Assembly: GCA_030267065.1 (NCBI GenBank)
Contig: JAJDJF010000007.1
Span: 1 to 46,732 of the forward strand
Source: Desulfovibrio sp. OttesenSCG-928-C06
Lineage (GTDB): Bacteria; Desulfobacterota; Desulfovibrionia; Desulfovibrionales; Desulfovibrionaceae
DNA length: 46,732 nucleotides
Reading direction: 5' to 3'
Shown here: positions 7,710 through 19,099 of the stretch, piece by piece
How positions within the stretch are numbered: position 1 is the stretch's first letter
Layout of the letters: each line of letters begins with the position of its first letter
Position numbers and translations under genes: made by a program
The notes under the pieces: model-generated
Told to the model about the DNA's origin: nothing
Database searches by the model: none
Seen by the model: the letters and a program-made list of their open reading frames with translations, nothing else

Positions 7710-8090
7710 GTGCAAGGCACGGCCGAACAGAGGCAAAGCTCGGTCGGGCAGGAAGGCTCGGCCGAACAGGCGCGGGGTCCGAAAATTTTGCAGTCTGGAG
7801 ACTGCGGTATGTTGCGGAAGCGGGATTGTACTCATGCACAGGCATTTACAGTTTTTCCGGGCAGAGGGCAATTGGGGAAGGGGCTGGGCTCATGCCATAA
7901 ATGTCTTTTGGTCTTTGTCTGCGCCTGGTCTGTACACGGTCTGTGCTTTGTCTGGCCTGCTTTCGCGCTGCCTGCCGGTCTGCGTTTATTTGCGGCATAA
8001 AAGACATTGTGAGGTGTGGTAAAAACTGCTAATTTGCTCTCTTGCGAACGAATTTATAAATAGTCTAAAAAATCTATATACATCAATATT
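7710..8090. other. Divergent intergenic region before dnaE
   Basis: Part of this may be the N-terminus of the HD gene if a start at 7835 or 7871 is used. The 50 bases before dnaE are very AT-rich. A possible dnaE promoter is TTGCTC (8034-8039) with TAAATA (8057-8062), 17-base spacing; it would put the transcript start within about 25 bases of the ATG. Confidence 0.35.
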
Positions 8091-11000
8091 ATGTCTGACT
8101 TCGTACATTTGCACTGTCACACCGAGTACAGCCTGCTTGACGGCGCCATCCGCCTTAAAGACCTGTGCAATCAGGCCAAGGATTTCGGCATGCCCGCTGC
8201 GGCAGTTACCGATCACGGCAACCTGTATTCTGCCATTTTCTTTTACAAGCAGGCTCTGCAGGTAGGCATCAAGCCCATTATCGGGTGCGAAGTCTACGTT
8301 TGCGGAGATCATACCGACAGAAGTCCGGAACGCGGGCGCGAACGCTACCATCTGGTGCTGCTGGCCCAGAATCTGACCGGCTATCATAACCTTGTGCAGG
8401 TCGTCTCCAAGGGGGCGCTGTTCGGGTTCCATTACCGCCCGAGGGTGGACAAAAAGATTCTTGCCGATCACTCCGAAGGCATCATCGCGCTTTCTGCCTG
8501 TCTGGCCGGGGAGGTGCCGCGCACCTTTCTGCGTCAGGGGATGGATGCCGCGCTGGGAGTGGCCAACGACTACAAAAGCATCTACGGCGACAAGTTCTTC
8601 CTTGAATTGCAGGTTAACGGCATGGAGGAGCAAACGCGCGCCAACCAGGCCATTCTGGAGATTGCCGAAGCTACAAAAACGCCGCTGGTAGCCACCAACG
8701 ACTGCCACTATCTGCGCAAGGACGATCACGAGGCGCATGACGTGCTTTTGTGCATCCAGACCCAGTCCACGGTAAACGACCCCAAGCGCATGCGCTTTGA
8801 CGCCATGGACCTCTATTTCAAGTCCACCGAGGAGATGGAAAAAGATTTTGCCTGGGCGCCGCCGGAAGCCTTGAGCAATACCATGCGCATTGCCGACATG
8901 ATCGAGGATTACAACTTCGACCTCAAGACCGCGCACTTTCCGGTTTACGCCCTGCCTGAAGGCGTGACCCTTGATGATGAGTTTCGCCGCCTTTCCCGCG
9001 AAGGGCTGGATCGCCGTCTGGAAAAAATCGGCTATGAGGTGGACCGCGAATCTTACGCGCAGCGTCTGGAAATGGAGCTCGATGTTATCGGGCAGATGGG
9101 CTATCAGGGCTATTTTCTGATCGTGCAGGACTTTATCAACTGGGCTGTGAACAACGGCATCCCGGTCGGGCCGGGGCGCGGTTCGGCCGCAGGCTCGCTT
9201 ATTTCGTGGGCCTTGCGCATCACAAACCTTGATCCGATCCCTTACAACCTGCTCTTTGAACGCTTTCTGAACCCGGAACGCGTAAGCCTGCCCGATATTG
9301 ACGTGGACTTTTGCGAACGCAAGCGCCACGAGGTTATTCAGTACGTCAGTGACAAGTACGGCGCGGATTCCGTGGCGCAGATTACCACCTTTGGGACCAT
9401 GAAAGCCAAGGCGGTGGTCAGGGACGTGGGCCGTGCACTGGGCATGAGCTTTCCTGAAACCAACCGCATTGCCAAGCTCATCCCCGAAGACCTCAAGATG
9501 ACCATCGAAAAGGCTCTCAAGGCCGAGCCGGAGCTTGAGGCGCTTTACGTCAGCGATCCTAAAATCACCAAACTGATTGATATTTCAAAGCGTCTGGAAG
9601 GGCTTTCGCGCCACGCCTCCACGCACGCCGCCGGGGTTGTTATCTCCGACAAGCCGATGGTGGAGTACCTGCCACTATACCGCGGCAAGCGTCAGGAAGT
9701 TGTGACCCAGTTCGACAAGAACATTGTTGAGGAAGTAGGGCTGGTCAAGTTTGACTTCCTCGGCCTCAAGACCATGACGCTGATTCAGGACACGCTGGAT
9801 CTGATTGCGGCGCAGGGCAGGCCGGTACCGGATCTGGATACGCTGCCGCTGGACGATGTGGCTGTTTACAAGCTTTACGCCGCCGGGGATACGGACGGTA
9901 TCTTCCAGGTGGAAAGCTCGGGCATGCGCGCCTATCTGCGCCAGCTCAAGCCCACTGTTTTTGAAGACATAATCGCCATGCTCGCGCTTTACCGCCCCGG
10001 CCCGCTCGGGGCCAACATGGTGGGCGAGTTCATCAACCGCAAGCATGGTATTGTGGAAGTAACCTATCCGCTACCCAGTCTGGAAGCATGCCTGAAAGAT
10101 ACCTATGGCGTTATCGTCTATCAGGAACAGGTAATGCAGATTGCGCAGGTGGTCGCCAACTATACGCTTGGCGGCGCGGACATGCTGCGCCGCGCAATGG
10201 GCAAGAAAAAGCCCGAACTGATGGCGGTTGAACGCGCCAAGTTTGTTGATGGCGCGGCAGCCAACAACGTGGACAAGGAAAAAGCCACGGAAATTTTCGA
10301 CTTGATGGAAAAGTTCGCCGAATACGGCTTCAACAAGTCGCACTCCGCTGCCTATGCGCTGGTTTCCTACCACACTGCCTTCCTGAAGGCGCACTACAAG
10401 CCTGAGTTCATGGCCGCGCTCATGACTTCGGAAATGGGCAATCAGGACAAGTTGCTCAAATATGTTGCCGCCTGCAAGGATATGGGCCTCAAGGTCGAAG
10501 CCGCTTCCGTGCAGCAGAGCGTGCGCAACTTCTCGGTGCACGACGGGCGTATTCTGTTCGGGCTTGGCGGCATCAAGAACGTTGGTGACGAAGCCATCCG
10601 CGAGATTGTTGAAGCGCGCGAAAAAGACGGTCCCTTTGCCTCGCTGCTGGACCTTTGCCAGCGCGTGAACTTGCGCAAGGTTACCAAGCGCGTGCTGGAA
10701 AACCTGATCAAGGGCGGCGCTTTTGACTGCCTTGGCGTACCCAGAGCCGCGCTCTTCGCCTCGCTTGAGCAGGTGGTGGGCAGGGCGCAACGCAAGCAGA
10801 AGGACGCCAATTCCAACCAGAACTCGCTGCTGGCCCTTATGGGCGGCGGTGTAGAGCAGAAGCTGTCGGGTATTGGCCTTGATTGCCCGGAAAACAAGCT
10901 GGGCGAGTGGAGCGACGATGTAAAACTGGCCTTTGAGAAGGACGCTTTGGGCTTCTTTTTGACCAGTCACCCCCTGCAACCATACAGGCGCGACATGCAG

Positions 11001-11603
11001 CGCATCGGGCTGGTTCCGCTGGAAGAATGCCACGAACTGCCGCAATACAAGAATTTCAAGAGCGGGGTGCTGGTCAACAGCATCCGCGAGTTGATGACCA
11101 AGAAGGGCGACCGCATGGCCTTTGTGCAGGTGGGCGACCTGACCGCTTCCGGCGAGTGTGTGTTTTTTCCCAGAGCTTACGCGGAATTTCGCGAGATGCT
11201 CAACTCTGACATTCCGCTGGAATTGACCGCACGCGTCCAGAAGGACGAGGGAGAGCGCAACGGTGGCGGTAACGGCGATTCCGGCAATGACGATGATGAC
11301 GAGACCGTGGTGCGCGATATCAAGCTGGAAGGCGAATCTGTGCGTCCGCTTATTGATGCGGTCAACAGGAGTGATGCCCCGCTGGATATCGAGTTCCGGG
11401 TGGATGACTTTCCCCCCGAGCGTGTCGAGGCGCTAAAGGATGTGCTGCTCAAGTATAGCGGTTCTGTAGAGGTAAACGTTGTCCTGTACGGTAACGGATA
11501 CTGGTGCCGCCTGAACCTGCCGAAGTTTCGGGTGCAGCCCGGCCCGGAGCTTGGATCGGCTCTGGCTGAGTTTGAAAACTCGCTCGGTACCGCTTCCCGC
11601 TAA
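8091..11603 (+). CDS. dnaE: DNA polymerase III alpha subunit
   Basis: The replicative polymerase, C-family, 1170 residues, the length of E. coli DnaE (1160). The N-terminal PHP domain (about 1-270) keeps HLHCHTEYSLLDG, AVTDHGNL, SACLAGE and ATNDCHY, i.e. the histidine/aspartate metal ligands present in the Thermus enzyme but lost in E. coli. The palm carries the catalytic DIDVDF (Asp402 and Asp404) and Asp555 in KFDFLGLKT, at almost the same numbers as E. coli Asp401, Asp403 and Asp555. PGRGSAAGSL and FNKSHSAAYALVSY are further DnaE signatures. An OB-fold and tau-binding region follow (about 1000-1170), with a low-complexity Asn/Gly/Asp stretch near residues 1055-1070. No Shine-Dalgarno precedes the ATG; the upstream bases are AT-rich. 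The gene is transcribed alone. Confidence 0.97.
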   Translation: MSDFVHLHCHTEYSLLDGAIRLKDLCNQAKDFGMPAAAVTDHGNLYSAIFFYKQALQVGIKPIIGCEVYVCGDHTDRSPERGRERYHLVLLAQNLTGYHNLVQVVSKGALFGFHYRPRVDKKILADHSEGIIALSACLAGEVPRTFLRQGMDAALGVANDYKSIYGDKFFLELQVNGMEEQTRANQAILEIAEATKTPLVATNDCHYLRKDDHEAHDVLLCIQTQSTVNDPKRMRFDAMDLYFKSTEEMEKDFAWAPPEALSNTMRIADMIEDYNFDLKTAHFPVYALPEGVTLDDEFRRLSREGLDRRLEKIGYEVDRESYAQRLEMELDVIGQMGYQGYFLIVQDFINWAVNNGIPVGPGRGSAAGSLISWALRITNLDPIPYNLLFERFLNPERVSLPDIDVDFCERKRHEVIQYVSDKYGADSVAQITTFGTMKAKAVVRDVGRALGMSFPETNRIAKLIPEDLKMTIEKALKAEPELEALYVSDPKITKLIDISKRLEGLSRHASTHAAGVVISDKPMVEYLPLYRGKRQEVVTQFDKNIVEEVGLVKFDFLGLKTMTLIQDTLDLIAAQGRPVPDLDTLPLDDVAVYKLYAAGDTDGIFQVESSGMRAYLRQLKPTVFEDIIAMLALYRPGPLGANMVGEFINRKHGIVEVTYPLPSLEACLKDTYGVIVYQEQVMQIAQVVANYTLGGADMLRRAMGKKKPELMAVERAKFVDGAAANNVDKEKATEIFDLMEKFAEYGFNKSHSAAYALVSYHTAFLKAHYKPEFMAALMTSEMGNQDKLLKYVAACKDMGLKVEAASVQQSVRNFSVHDGRILFGLGGIKNVGDEAIREIVEAREKDGPFASLLDLCQRVNLRKVTKRVLENLIKGGAFDCLGVPRAALFASLEQVVGRAQRKQKDANSNQNSLLALMGGGVEQKLSGIGLDCPENKLGEWSDDVKLAFEKDALGFFLTSHPLQPYRRDMQRIGLVPLEECHELPQYKNFKSGVLVNSIRELMTKKGDRMAFVQVGDLTASGECVFFPRAYAEFREMLNSDIPLELTARVQKDEGERNGGGNGDSGNDDDDETVVRDIKLEGESVRPLIDAVNRSDAPLDIEFRVDDFPPERVEALKDVLLKYSGSVEVNVVLYGNGYWCRLNLPKFRVQPGPELGSALAEFENSLGTASR

Positions 11604-13894
<2,291 letters not shown>

Positions 13895-13944
13895 AGCTTT
13901 TTTATTTTGAGTTTTTACTGCGTTTTCATAGGCAAGGTTGGATA

Positions 13945-14403
13945 ATGCGTAATCTGGTTTGGTGGATTGTATATATTGTTGTGGCCGTCTGGCTGCAAAA
14001 ATTCATTCCCGGACTGGACGCGCTGGTGCCGGGGCTGATTGTCTGCCTGCAGGAAAAAAACCGCCAGCAGACTTTTTTGTTTCTTCTTTTCTGCGTTGTT
14101 TTGCAGGAAGGAACCGGAACGCTGCCATTTGGCGCTTCCATTATCTGGTACGGCTTTGTTTTTACCTGCTTTTACGCAGGCGGCTGGTTTTTTATGGCAG
14201 GGAACCAGGGCTTTGTTTTTCTGCTTTCAGTCGCGCTGGCTGCGGGCAGGGGCTTGCTATTCATCGGCATGAGCGAGTTGCAGCAACTGCCTCTGGATAC
14301 GCAGGTGGTGGTTCCCCAGTGCCTTGCGCAGGTCTTTTTTACCCCGATTATCTGGCTGTTGTCCGGGGCAAGCCGCCGCAAGTATAAATTACAGGTCAGT
14401 TAG
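13945..14403 (+). CDS. mreD: Rod-shape-determining membrane protein MreD
   Basis: A 152-residue, very hydrophobic protein with about five transmembrane segments and position directly between mreC and the PBP2 gene, which defines it as MreD more than its poorly conserved sequence does. The LQEGTGTLPFGASIIWYGFVF stretch (about 55-75) fits the family pattern of a short loop with Gly-Pro/Gly features between helices. MreD is the third membrane component of the elongasome. GCAAGG lies ten bases or so before the ATG. It ends nine bases before mrdA. Confidence 0.8.
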   Translation: MRNLVWWIVYIVVAVWLQKFIPGLDALVPGLIVCLQEKNRQQTFLFLLFCVVLQEGTGTLPFGASIIWYGFVFTCFYAGGWFFMAGNQGFVFLLSVALAAGRGLLFIGMSELQQLPLDTQVVVPQCLAQVFFTPIIWLLSGASRRKYKLQVS

Positions 14404-14412
14404 TTTAACCAT

Positions 14413-16323
14413 ATGCGCATACAACTGGACTCGGACGGGAACCAGCTTCCCAAATTGGGTTTGCTGATATTGCAGGGATGCGTATTATTCCTGTTCTTTT
14501 TTCTTGTACTGCGCCTTTGGTATCTCCAGATTCTGCGTGGCGACTACTACGAGAGCCGCGCCCACTCCAACCGCTGGAAAGACGCGCAGATTTACGCCAA
14601 CCGTGGTCTTATTCTGGACGACAAGGGCGTGATTCTGGCTGAGAACAGCCCCGCCTATTCGATTGCGCTGGTGCGCGAGGACTGCCCGGACATCCCGGCG
14701 GCCCTGGCCCAGGTCAGCAAATGGACCGGCCTTTCCGGTCAGGACATTCAGGTCAATTACAACCGGGCCAGAAAGGAGAGCAGCCAGAGTTTTGCGCCGC
14801 TGATTCTTGTTCCCAGCGTTGACTTTGACCAGCTGGCCAGAATCGAGAGCCAGCTTGTGAACTGGCCCGGTCTTGTCATTCTTTCGCGCCAGCGCCGCTA
14901 CTACACGCACGGCAATATGTTCGCGCATGTGCTGGGTTATGTGTCCATTGCCAGTGACGACGACCACAAGAAGTTCCCGGAGCTTTCCATTGGCGATACT
15001 GTAGGCAAGCAGGGGCTGGAAGTTGTGCTGGAGGACAGGCTGCGCGGCATCAAGGGGCTGAACGCCTTCGAGGTTGACGTGCATGGCCGGCAGCTTTTCA
15101 AGCGCGTGGAGTACAAGCCCAAGGGCGGCGAGAATATCCGCCTTTCGCTGGATGTTGATTTGCAGCGGGCCGCCACTGCCGCCATGGGCAACAACGCCGG
15201 GTGTATTGTGGTGATGGAGCCGGATAGCGGCAAGCTGCGCGCGCTGGTCACCCTGCCTTCCTACGATAACAACATCTTCACCGCCAAGCTTTCCGGCGCG
15301 CAGTGGGCGCTTTTGCGTGACGATCCTCGCCACCCGCTGCACAACCGCGTCATTCAGAGCGTTTATCCGCCTGGTTCTGTTTTCAAGCTGCCCATGGCTA
15401 ACATGCTGCTGCAAATGGGCGTTGACCCTAATGAAACAGTATTTTGTAACGGGCAGGTAACTCTGGGTAACCGGGTGTTCCGTTGCTGGAAAAAAGGCGG
15501 GCACGGCCGCGTTAATATGACCCGCTCGCTAATCGAATCCTGCGATGTTTACTACTACCAGATGGGCGACCGGGCCGGGATTGACCGCATTCACGACTTT
15601 GCCATCAAGAGTGGCTTTGGCAGACTCACCGGCATTGACCTGCCGTACGAGAAGTCCGGTCTGGTGCCGAGCAAGGCGTGGAAGCGCGCCAATTTTCCGA
15701 AAGATCCCGGCTGGCAGCGCGGCGAGAACTACAATACTTCCATCGGGCAGGGTTTTACGCTGGTCACGCCGGTGCAAATGGCTGTTTACGTCAGCTCGCT
15801 GCTCAACGGCGGCAAGCTCATGAAGCCGCTCCTTGTGGATAACGATGATCCGGTAATCACCGGCATGGCCCCTTCAACCGAGAAGGAACGCAAGTTCATC
15901 GTGGAAGGCATGCGCCAGACTGTTTACGACGCGCGCGGCACAGCCAAGCGCATTTTGCGTACTGATGCCGTCATGGGCGGTAAAACCGGCACCGCGCAGG
16001 TTATCCGCCTTGGCGATGTGCGCCAGAAAACCGAAGAAATGGCCTACCAGCACCGCGACCACGCCTGGATGGTTTCCTGGGGAATCAAGGGCAACAAGAA
16101 GTATGTTGTTGTGGTGATGGTGGAACACGGCGGCGGCGGCAGCTCGGCAGCCGGGCCGGTGGTCAAGGCTGTGTACGACCACCTTTTTGCGGAAGACGTC
16201 TACGGCCCGCTTCCTCCGGTGGTTGCTTCCGGCGCGGCCCGGCAGGATGTAAACATTGACGAGGTTTATACCGAAGAGGTCCTCAAGGCGGCAGAAGACT
16301 GGCAAAAAGAAGCCGCGGAGTAG
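14413..16323 (+). CDS. mrdA: Penicillin-binding protein 2, elongation transpeptidase
   Basis: Class B PBP that cross-links new lateral-wall peptidoglycan with RodA. The 636-residue product has a short cytoplasmic start, one transmembrane helix (LLILQGCVLFLFFFLVLRLW, about 17-36), the pedestal domain with the RGLILDDKGVILAENSPAY motif, and a transpeptidase domain with SVFK (catalytic Ser322, Lys325), the SCD motif in ESCDVYYYQMG and KTGTAQV (Lys524). The length and order match E. coli PBP2. It begins nine bases after mreD and no Shine-Dalgarno is visible in front of the ATG, so translation may depend on coupling to mreD. Confidence 0.95.
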   Translation: MRIQLDSDGNQLPKLGLLILQGCVLFLFFFLVLRLWYLQILRGDYYESRAHSNRWKDAQIYANRGLILDDKGVILAENSPAYSIALVREDCPDIPAALAQVSKWTGLSGQDIQVNYNRARKESSQSFAPLILVPSVDFDQLARIESQLVNWPGLVILSRQRRYYTHGNMFAHVLGYVSIASDDDHKKFPELSIGDTVGKQGLEVVLEDRLRGIKGLNAFEVDVHGRQLFKRVEYKPKGGENIRLSLDVDLQRAATAAMGNNAGCIVVMEPDSGKLRALVTLPSYDNNIFTAKLSGAQWALLRDDPRHPLHNRVIQSVYPPGSVFKLPMANMLLQMGVDPNETVFCNGQVTLGNRVFRCWKKGGHGRVNMTRSLIESCDVYYYQMGDRAGIDRIHDFAIKSGFGRLTGIDLPYEKSGLVPSKAWKRANFPKDPGWQRGENYNTSIGQGFTLVTPVQMAVYVSSLLNGGKLMKPLLVDNDDPVITGMAPSTEKERKFIVEGMRQTVYDARGTAKRILRTDAVMGGKTGTAQVIRLGDVRQKTEEMAYQHRDHAWMVSWGIKGNKKYVVVVMVEHGGGGSSAAGPVVKAVYDHLFAEDVYGPLPPVVASGAARQDVNIDEVYTEEVLKAAEDWQKEAAE

Positions 16324-16425
16324 TTGCACGGATAACTATCAGGTTTTCTGGACAGATACGCGCTCTCTGTTATAACATCTATAGAGTTGAAACGCTTTAA
16401 AAGTGGGGCGCTTGTGGCGCATGTA

Positions 16426-17544
16426 ATGGAAAAACGCAAATTATGGCACGCTAACTGGGCCCTGATTATCCTGACCGTGATCATCGTGGCGGTCGGGCTG
16501 GCCAATCTGTATTCTGCCTGTGCCATCAGGCTTGAGGACGGCATTGCCTTCCGGCCGTTCTATCAGCGTCAGCTTGGCTTTGTGGGCATAGGGGCCCTGT
16601 GCATGATCTTCGCCATGATGTTCGATTATCGTCGGCTGGAAACTATTGCGCTTCCATTGTTTATCCTCTCTATTGTCCTGCTTTTGCTGGTTCCGGTAAT
16701 CGGCAAGGAGGTCGGCGGTGCCAGACGCTGGATTCCACTGGGAATCATTAACCTGCAACCCAGCGAAGTAGCCAAGATCACCGTCATGATCATGGGGGCC
16801 AAACTGCTTGCCAAAGGTAAGGGGGCAATGGGCTGGGCTGAATTCTTCAAAGTGCTCTTCATGGGGATGATTCCCTGCATGTTCGTGTTTCTCCAGCCTG
16901 ACCTCGGAACCTCAATCATTATCATGGCCATTCTAGGTGGTATGATCATCTTTCGCGGCATCAAGGCGCCAATTGTGAAGCTTGGCATTCTTCTACTGCT
17001 GCTCAGCCCGATATTTATCTGGAAGGGGGTGTACCCCAACCTTAAGCCTTACCAGCAACAACGCATCAAAAGCTTTGTTGATCCGTCTGCCGCATCGCGC
17101 GATGCACTGTTTCAGCGCGATCAGGCTCTTATAGCCATCGGTTCAGGGCAGACCTGGGGCAAGGGCTGGATGGACGGGCCGCAGAACAACCTACATTTTA
17201 TACGCGAAAAGCACACTGACTACGCCATAGCCGTGTTTGGCGAAGAACACGGCTTTGTAGGCAGCGCCGCCCTTGTGGGGCTGTTCTGCCTGTTTTTGCT
17301 CAGCATCTGCGCAACCGCGCGCGATGCCAAGGATCGTTTTGGAAGTTACCTGTGCGCCGGGGTTTTCTTTTATTTTTTGTGGCAAATTTTAATTAATATT
17401 GGCATGGTATCTGGAATGATGCCGGTTGTCGGCGTTCCGCTGCCGTTTTTCAGCCATGGCGGTACCGGCACGGTGGTGAATTTTTGTCTTATCGGCATAG
17501 TGCTTAGCGTTTCAATGCGCCGTTTTGTCTTTAAGACTTCGTAA
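16426..17544 (+). CDS. rodA: Peptidoglycan glycosyltransferase RodA
   Basis: SEDS-family polymerase that makes lateral glycan strands from lipid II, partner of PBP2. The 372-residue product (E. coli RodA 370) has ten hydrophobic segments and the family motifs GGARRWIPLGIINLQPSE, QPDLGTSIII, the extracellular loop QALIAIGSGQTWGKGW with FIREKHTDYAIAVFGEEHGF, and GMMPVVGVPLPFFSHGGTG near the C-terminus. The Asp of DLGTS corresponds to the conserved catalytic region. ATG 16426 was chosen over TTG 16387 because MEKRKLWHANW leads straight into the first helix as in other RodA proteins; neither has a strong ribosome site. It is separated from mrdA by about 100 bases. Confidence 0.95.
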   Translation: MEKRKLWHANWALIILTVIIVAVGLANLYSACAIRLEDGIAFRPFYQRQLGFVGIGALCMIFAMMFDYRRLETIALPLFILSIVLLLLVPVIGKEVGGARRWIPLGIINLQPSEVAKITVMIMGAKLLAKGKGAMGWAEFFKVLFMGMIPCMFVFLQPDLGTSIIIMAILGGMIIFRGIKAPIVKLGILLLLLSPIFIWKGVYPNLKPYQQQRIKSFVDPSAASRDALFQRDQALIAIGSGQTWGKGWMDGPQNNLHFIREKHTDYAIAVFGEEHGFVGSAALVGLFCLFLLSICATARDAKDRFGSYLCAGVFFYFLWQILINIGMVSGMMPVVGVPLPFFSHGGTGTVVNFCLIGIVLSVSMRRFVFKTS

Positions 17545-17896
17545 ATTTTGTCTGCGACAGACCTTGATGCCTTGTCATTGAAATCTTTTTATGATTGCGA
17601 ACTTTTATTTGAGAGTTTAAATATAAAGAATGTGCATAAAAGAAAGTGCTGGCTCAACTTGTTTCTATTTCAATTTGATCCGCCTTTTTGTTTGATATCA
17701 TTGCTGTTTGTCTGACAGGCGACAGCGCGGCGTGATTTGGGCGAAAATTTGTATCCGGACACAGTTTGGGGCACGGCACCGTAGCTTTATTATAGATGAC
17801 AGGCCCAAGGGTCGCTCATTAAGAATAAAAGCGCAGGTACCCTGACCGGGCGAGAGCTGTTTTAACTAAAAATGAATAATCATACGGAGCCGTAAC
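17545..17896. other. Intergenic region between rodA and the bactofilin gene
   Basis: 352 bases without a gene, AT-rich in the first half. A weak promoter candidate for the bactofilin gene is TTGGGG (17766-17771) with TATTAT (17788-17793), spacing 16. No clear terminator follows rodA, so read-through into the bactofilin gene is possible. Confidence 0.4.
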
Positions 17897-18296
17897 ATGA
17901 GCAAAGAGGAATTTAACGCATATTTGGGAGCCGGCACTGCTTATCAGGGGCAGTTGTCGTTTCTCGGCACCGTGCGTATTGACGGTGAATATACCGGTGA
18001 AATCAAATCCGAAGGCACCCTGATTCTGGGTAAGGAAGCCAAGGTGCGCGGCAAAATCCAGGTGGCCCAGCTTATTTTGAGCGGTACCATCGAGGGCGAA
18101 ATCATCGTTGGTAAAAAAAACCCAGATGCACAAGACAGCCAAACTTCTGGGCACCATCATCACTCCCGTTCTGGCCATGGAAGAGGGTGCCCTGCTTCAG
18201 GGGACCGTGCAGATGACCAAGGACCCCATGCCCGAAACCCAGATGCTCGCCGCTGGTGCGGACGACGATGTGACGGCTGGCACTTCAGCAAACTAA
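17897..18296 (+). pseudogene. Bactofilin gene interrupted by a +1 frameshift at a run of eight A
   Basis: Bactofilins polymerise without nucleotide into membrane-associated filaments and often affect cell shape by directing wall enzymes. Frame 1 from ATG 17897 (after ACGGAGCC) gives residues 1-74 up to EGEIIVGKK, with the beta-helix repeat pattern of the family. The family sequence then continues in the next frame from 18120 as TQMHKTAKLLGTIITPVLAM and EEGALLQG, ending at TAA 18294-18296. Removing one A from the A8 tract (18113-18120) gives an intact 132-residue bactofilin, the usual length. Without it, frame 1 runs to 18301 with a nonsense tail. This may be a sequencing error, a real mutation or slippage on the A-run. 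It follows rodA, suggesting a role in shape. Confidence 0.85.
18113..18120 (+). other. A8 slippery tract in the bactofilin gene
   Basis: Eight consecutive A at the exact place where the bactofilin reading frame must change. Runs of this length are known sites of both transcriptional slippage and homopolymer errors in sequencing. Confidence 0.8.
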
Positions 18297-18489
18297 TATA
18301 ATCTGCCGATTGTGCTTTTTGGAACATATGGTTTTAAAGAAAAAAGCATGCCTGGCTGTTTTGGTTGCTGCACAAGATTTTACCCGGATGTATAGCTTTT
18401 GCGAGGGCTGCAAGGCCTGATGCATAACTACGCATGTTGCTCTCAAGATGAATATTTGCGCTATTGTTAAAAAATTCACATTGGTTTTA

Positions 18490-18518
18490 TTGACATTCGC
18501 AGCATATCCAATAATAAT
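18490..18518 (+). promoter_or_regulatory. Promoter of the ATP synthase operon
   Basis: Perfect TTGACA (18490-18495), 17-base spacer, AATAAT (18513-18518). The predicted start near 18525 gives a leader of about 60 bases before atpF'. The preceding bases back to 18297 hold no gene. Confidence 0.65.
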
Positions 18519-18585
18519 CTTTTTTTGAGTGTCGATTTACACTGCAACCCGCATTGCGGTTTGCGCCAACTTCTGGGGAATACGC

Positions 18586-19008
18586 ATGGTTTCTGTAGAT
18601 TTGGACATTACATTTCTTATTCAGCTGGCCAATTTTCTTATAGCCATGGTTGTCCTGAACTTTGTTCTGGTTAAACCCATCCGCAAGATCATGAAAGAGC
18701 GCCGCGACATGGTTGCCGGGCTCGCTCGTGACAGCGAAAGCTTCAACTCCACCGCCGAGGCCCGCCTCAACAATTACGAGGCCGAGCTTGACGAGGCCCG
18801 CACCAAGGCCAACGCGCAAAAAGAGCAAATCCGCCAGCAGGGTCTTGAGACCGAGCACGGCATTCTTGAAAGCGCCCAGAGCGAGGCCCAGCACATCCTG
18901 CAAAAGTCCAGAAAAGACGTTGCTGCCGATATGGAGGCAGCCATGCAGGCTTTGCGCGGTCAGGTTAACGGTATGGCCGAGCGTGCCGTTGCCCGTATTT
19001 TGAGCTAG
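18586..19008 (+). CDS. atpF': F0F1 ATP synthase b' (second b-type) subunit
   Basis: A 140-residue stator protein: short N-terminus, one transmembrane helix (FLIQLANFLIAMVVLNFVL, about 9-27), then a long charged helix with Ala/Glu/Lys-rich heptads (about 35-135) that will form a coiled coil with the b subunit. It links F1 to the membrane. The start MVSVDLDITFL at ATG 18586 has a GGGGAA ribosome site (18575-18580); an earlier in-frame start at 18529 would add an implausible Cys-containing extension before the helix. It is the first gene of the operon and has the usual b' KPIRKIMKERRD segment after the helix. Confidence 0.9.
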   Translation: MVSVDLDITFLIQLANFLIAMVVLNFVLVKPIRKIMKERRDMVAGLARDSESFNSTAEARLNNYEAELDEARTKANAQKEQIRQQGLETEHGILESAQSEAQHILQKSRKDVAADMEAAMQALRGQVNGMAERAVARILS

Positions 19009-19099
19009 TTTTTTTCAGCCCTGCCACGGTGTTCAGTTTTGTTTGTTGTTGAGGCAATGCGTTGCCGTTGACCATTCCGTTATCAGGAGGGTGTAAGTT

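Noticed and set aside
7986-9329. 447-codon leftward ORF over the start of dnaE
   Set aside because: Antisense to the conserved PHP domain of dnaE.
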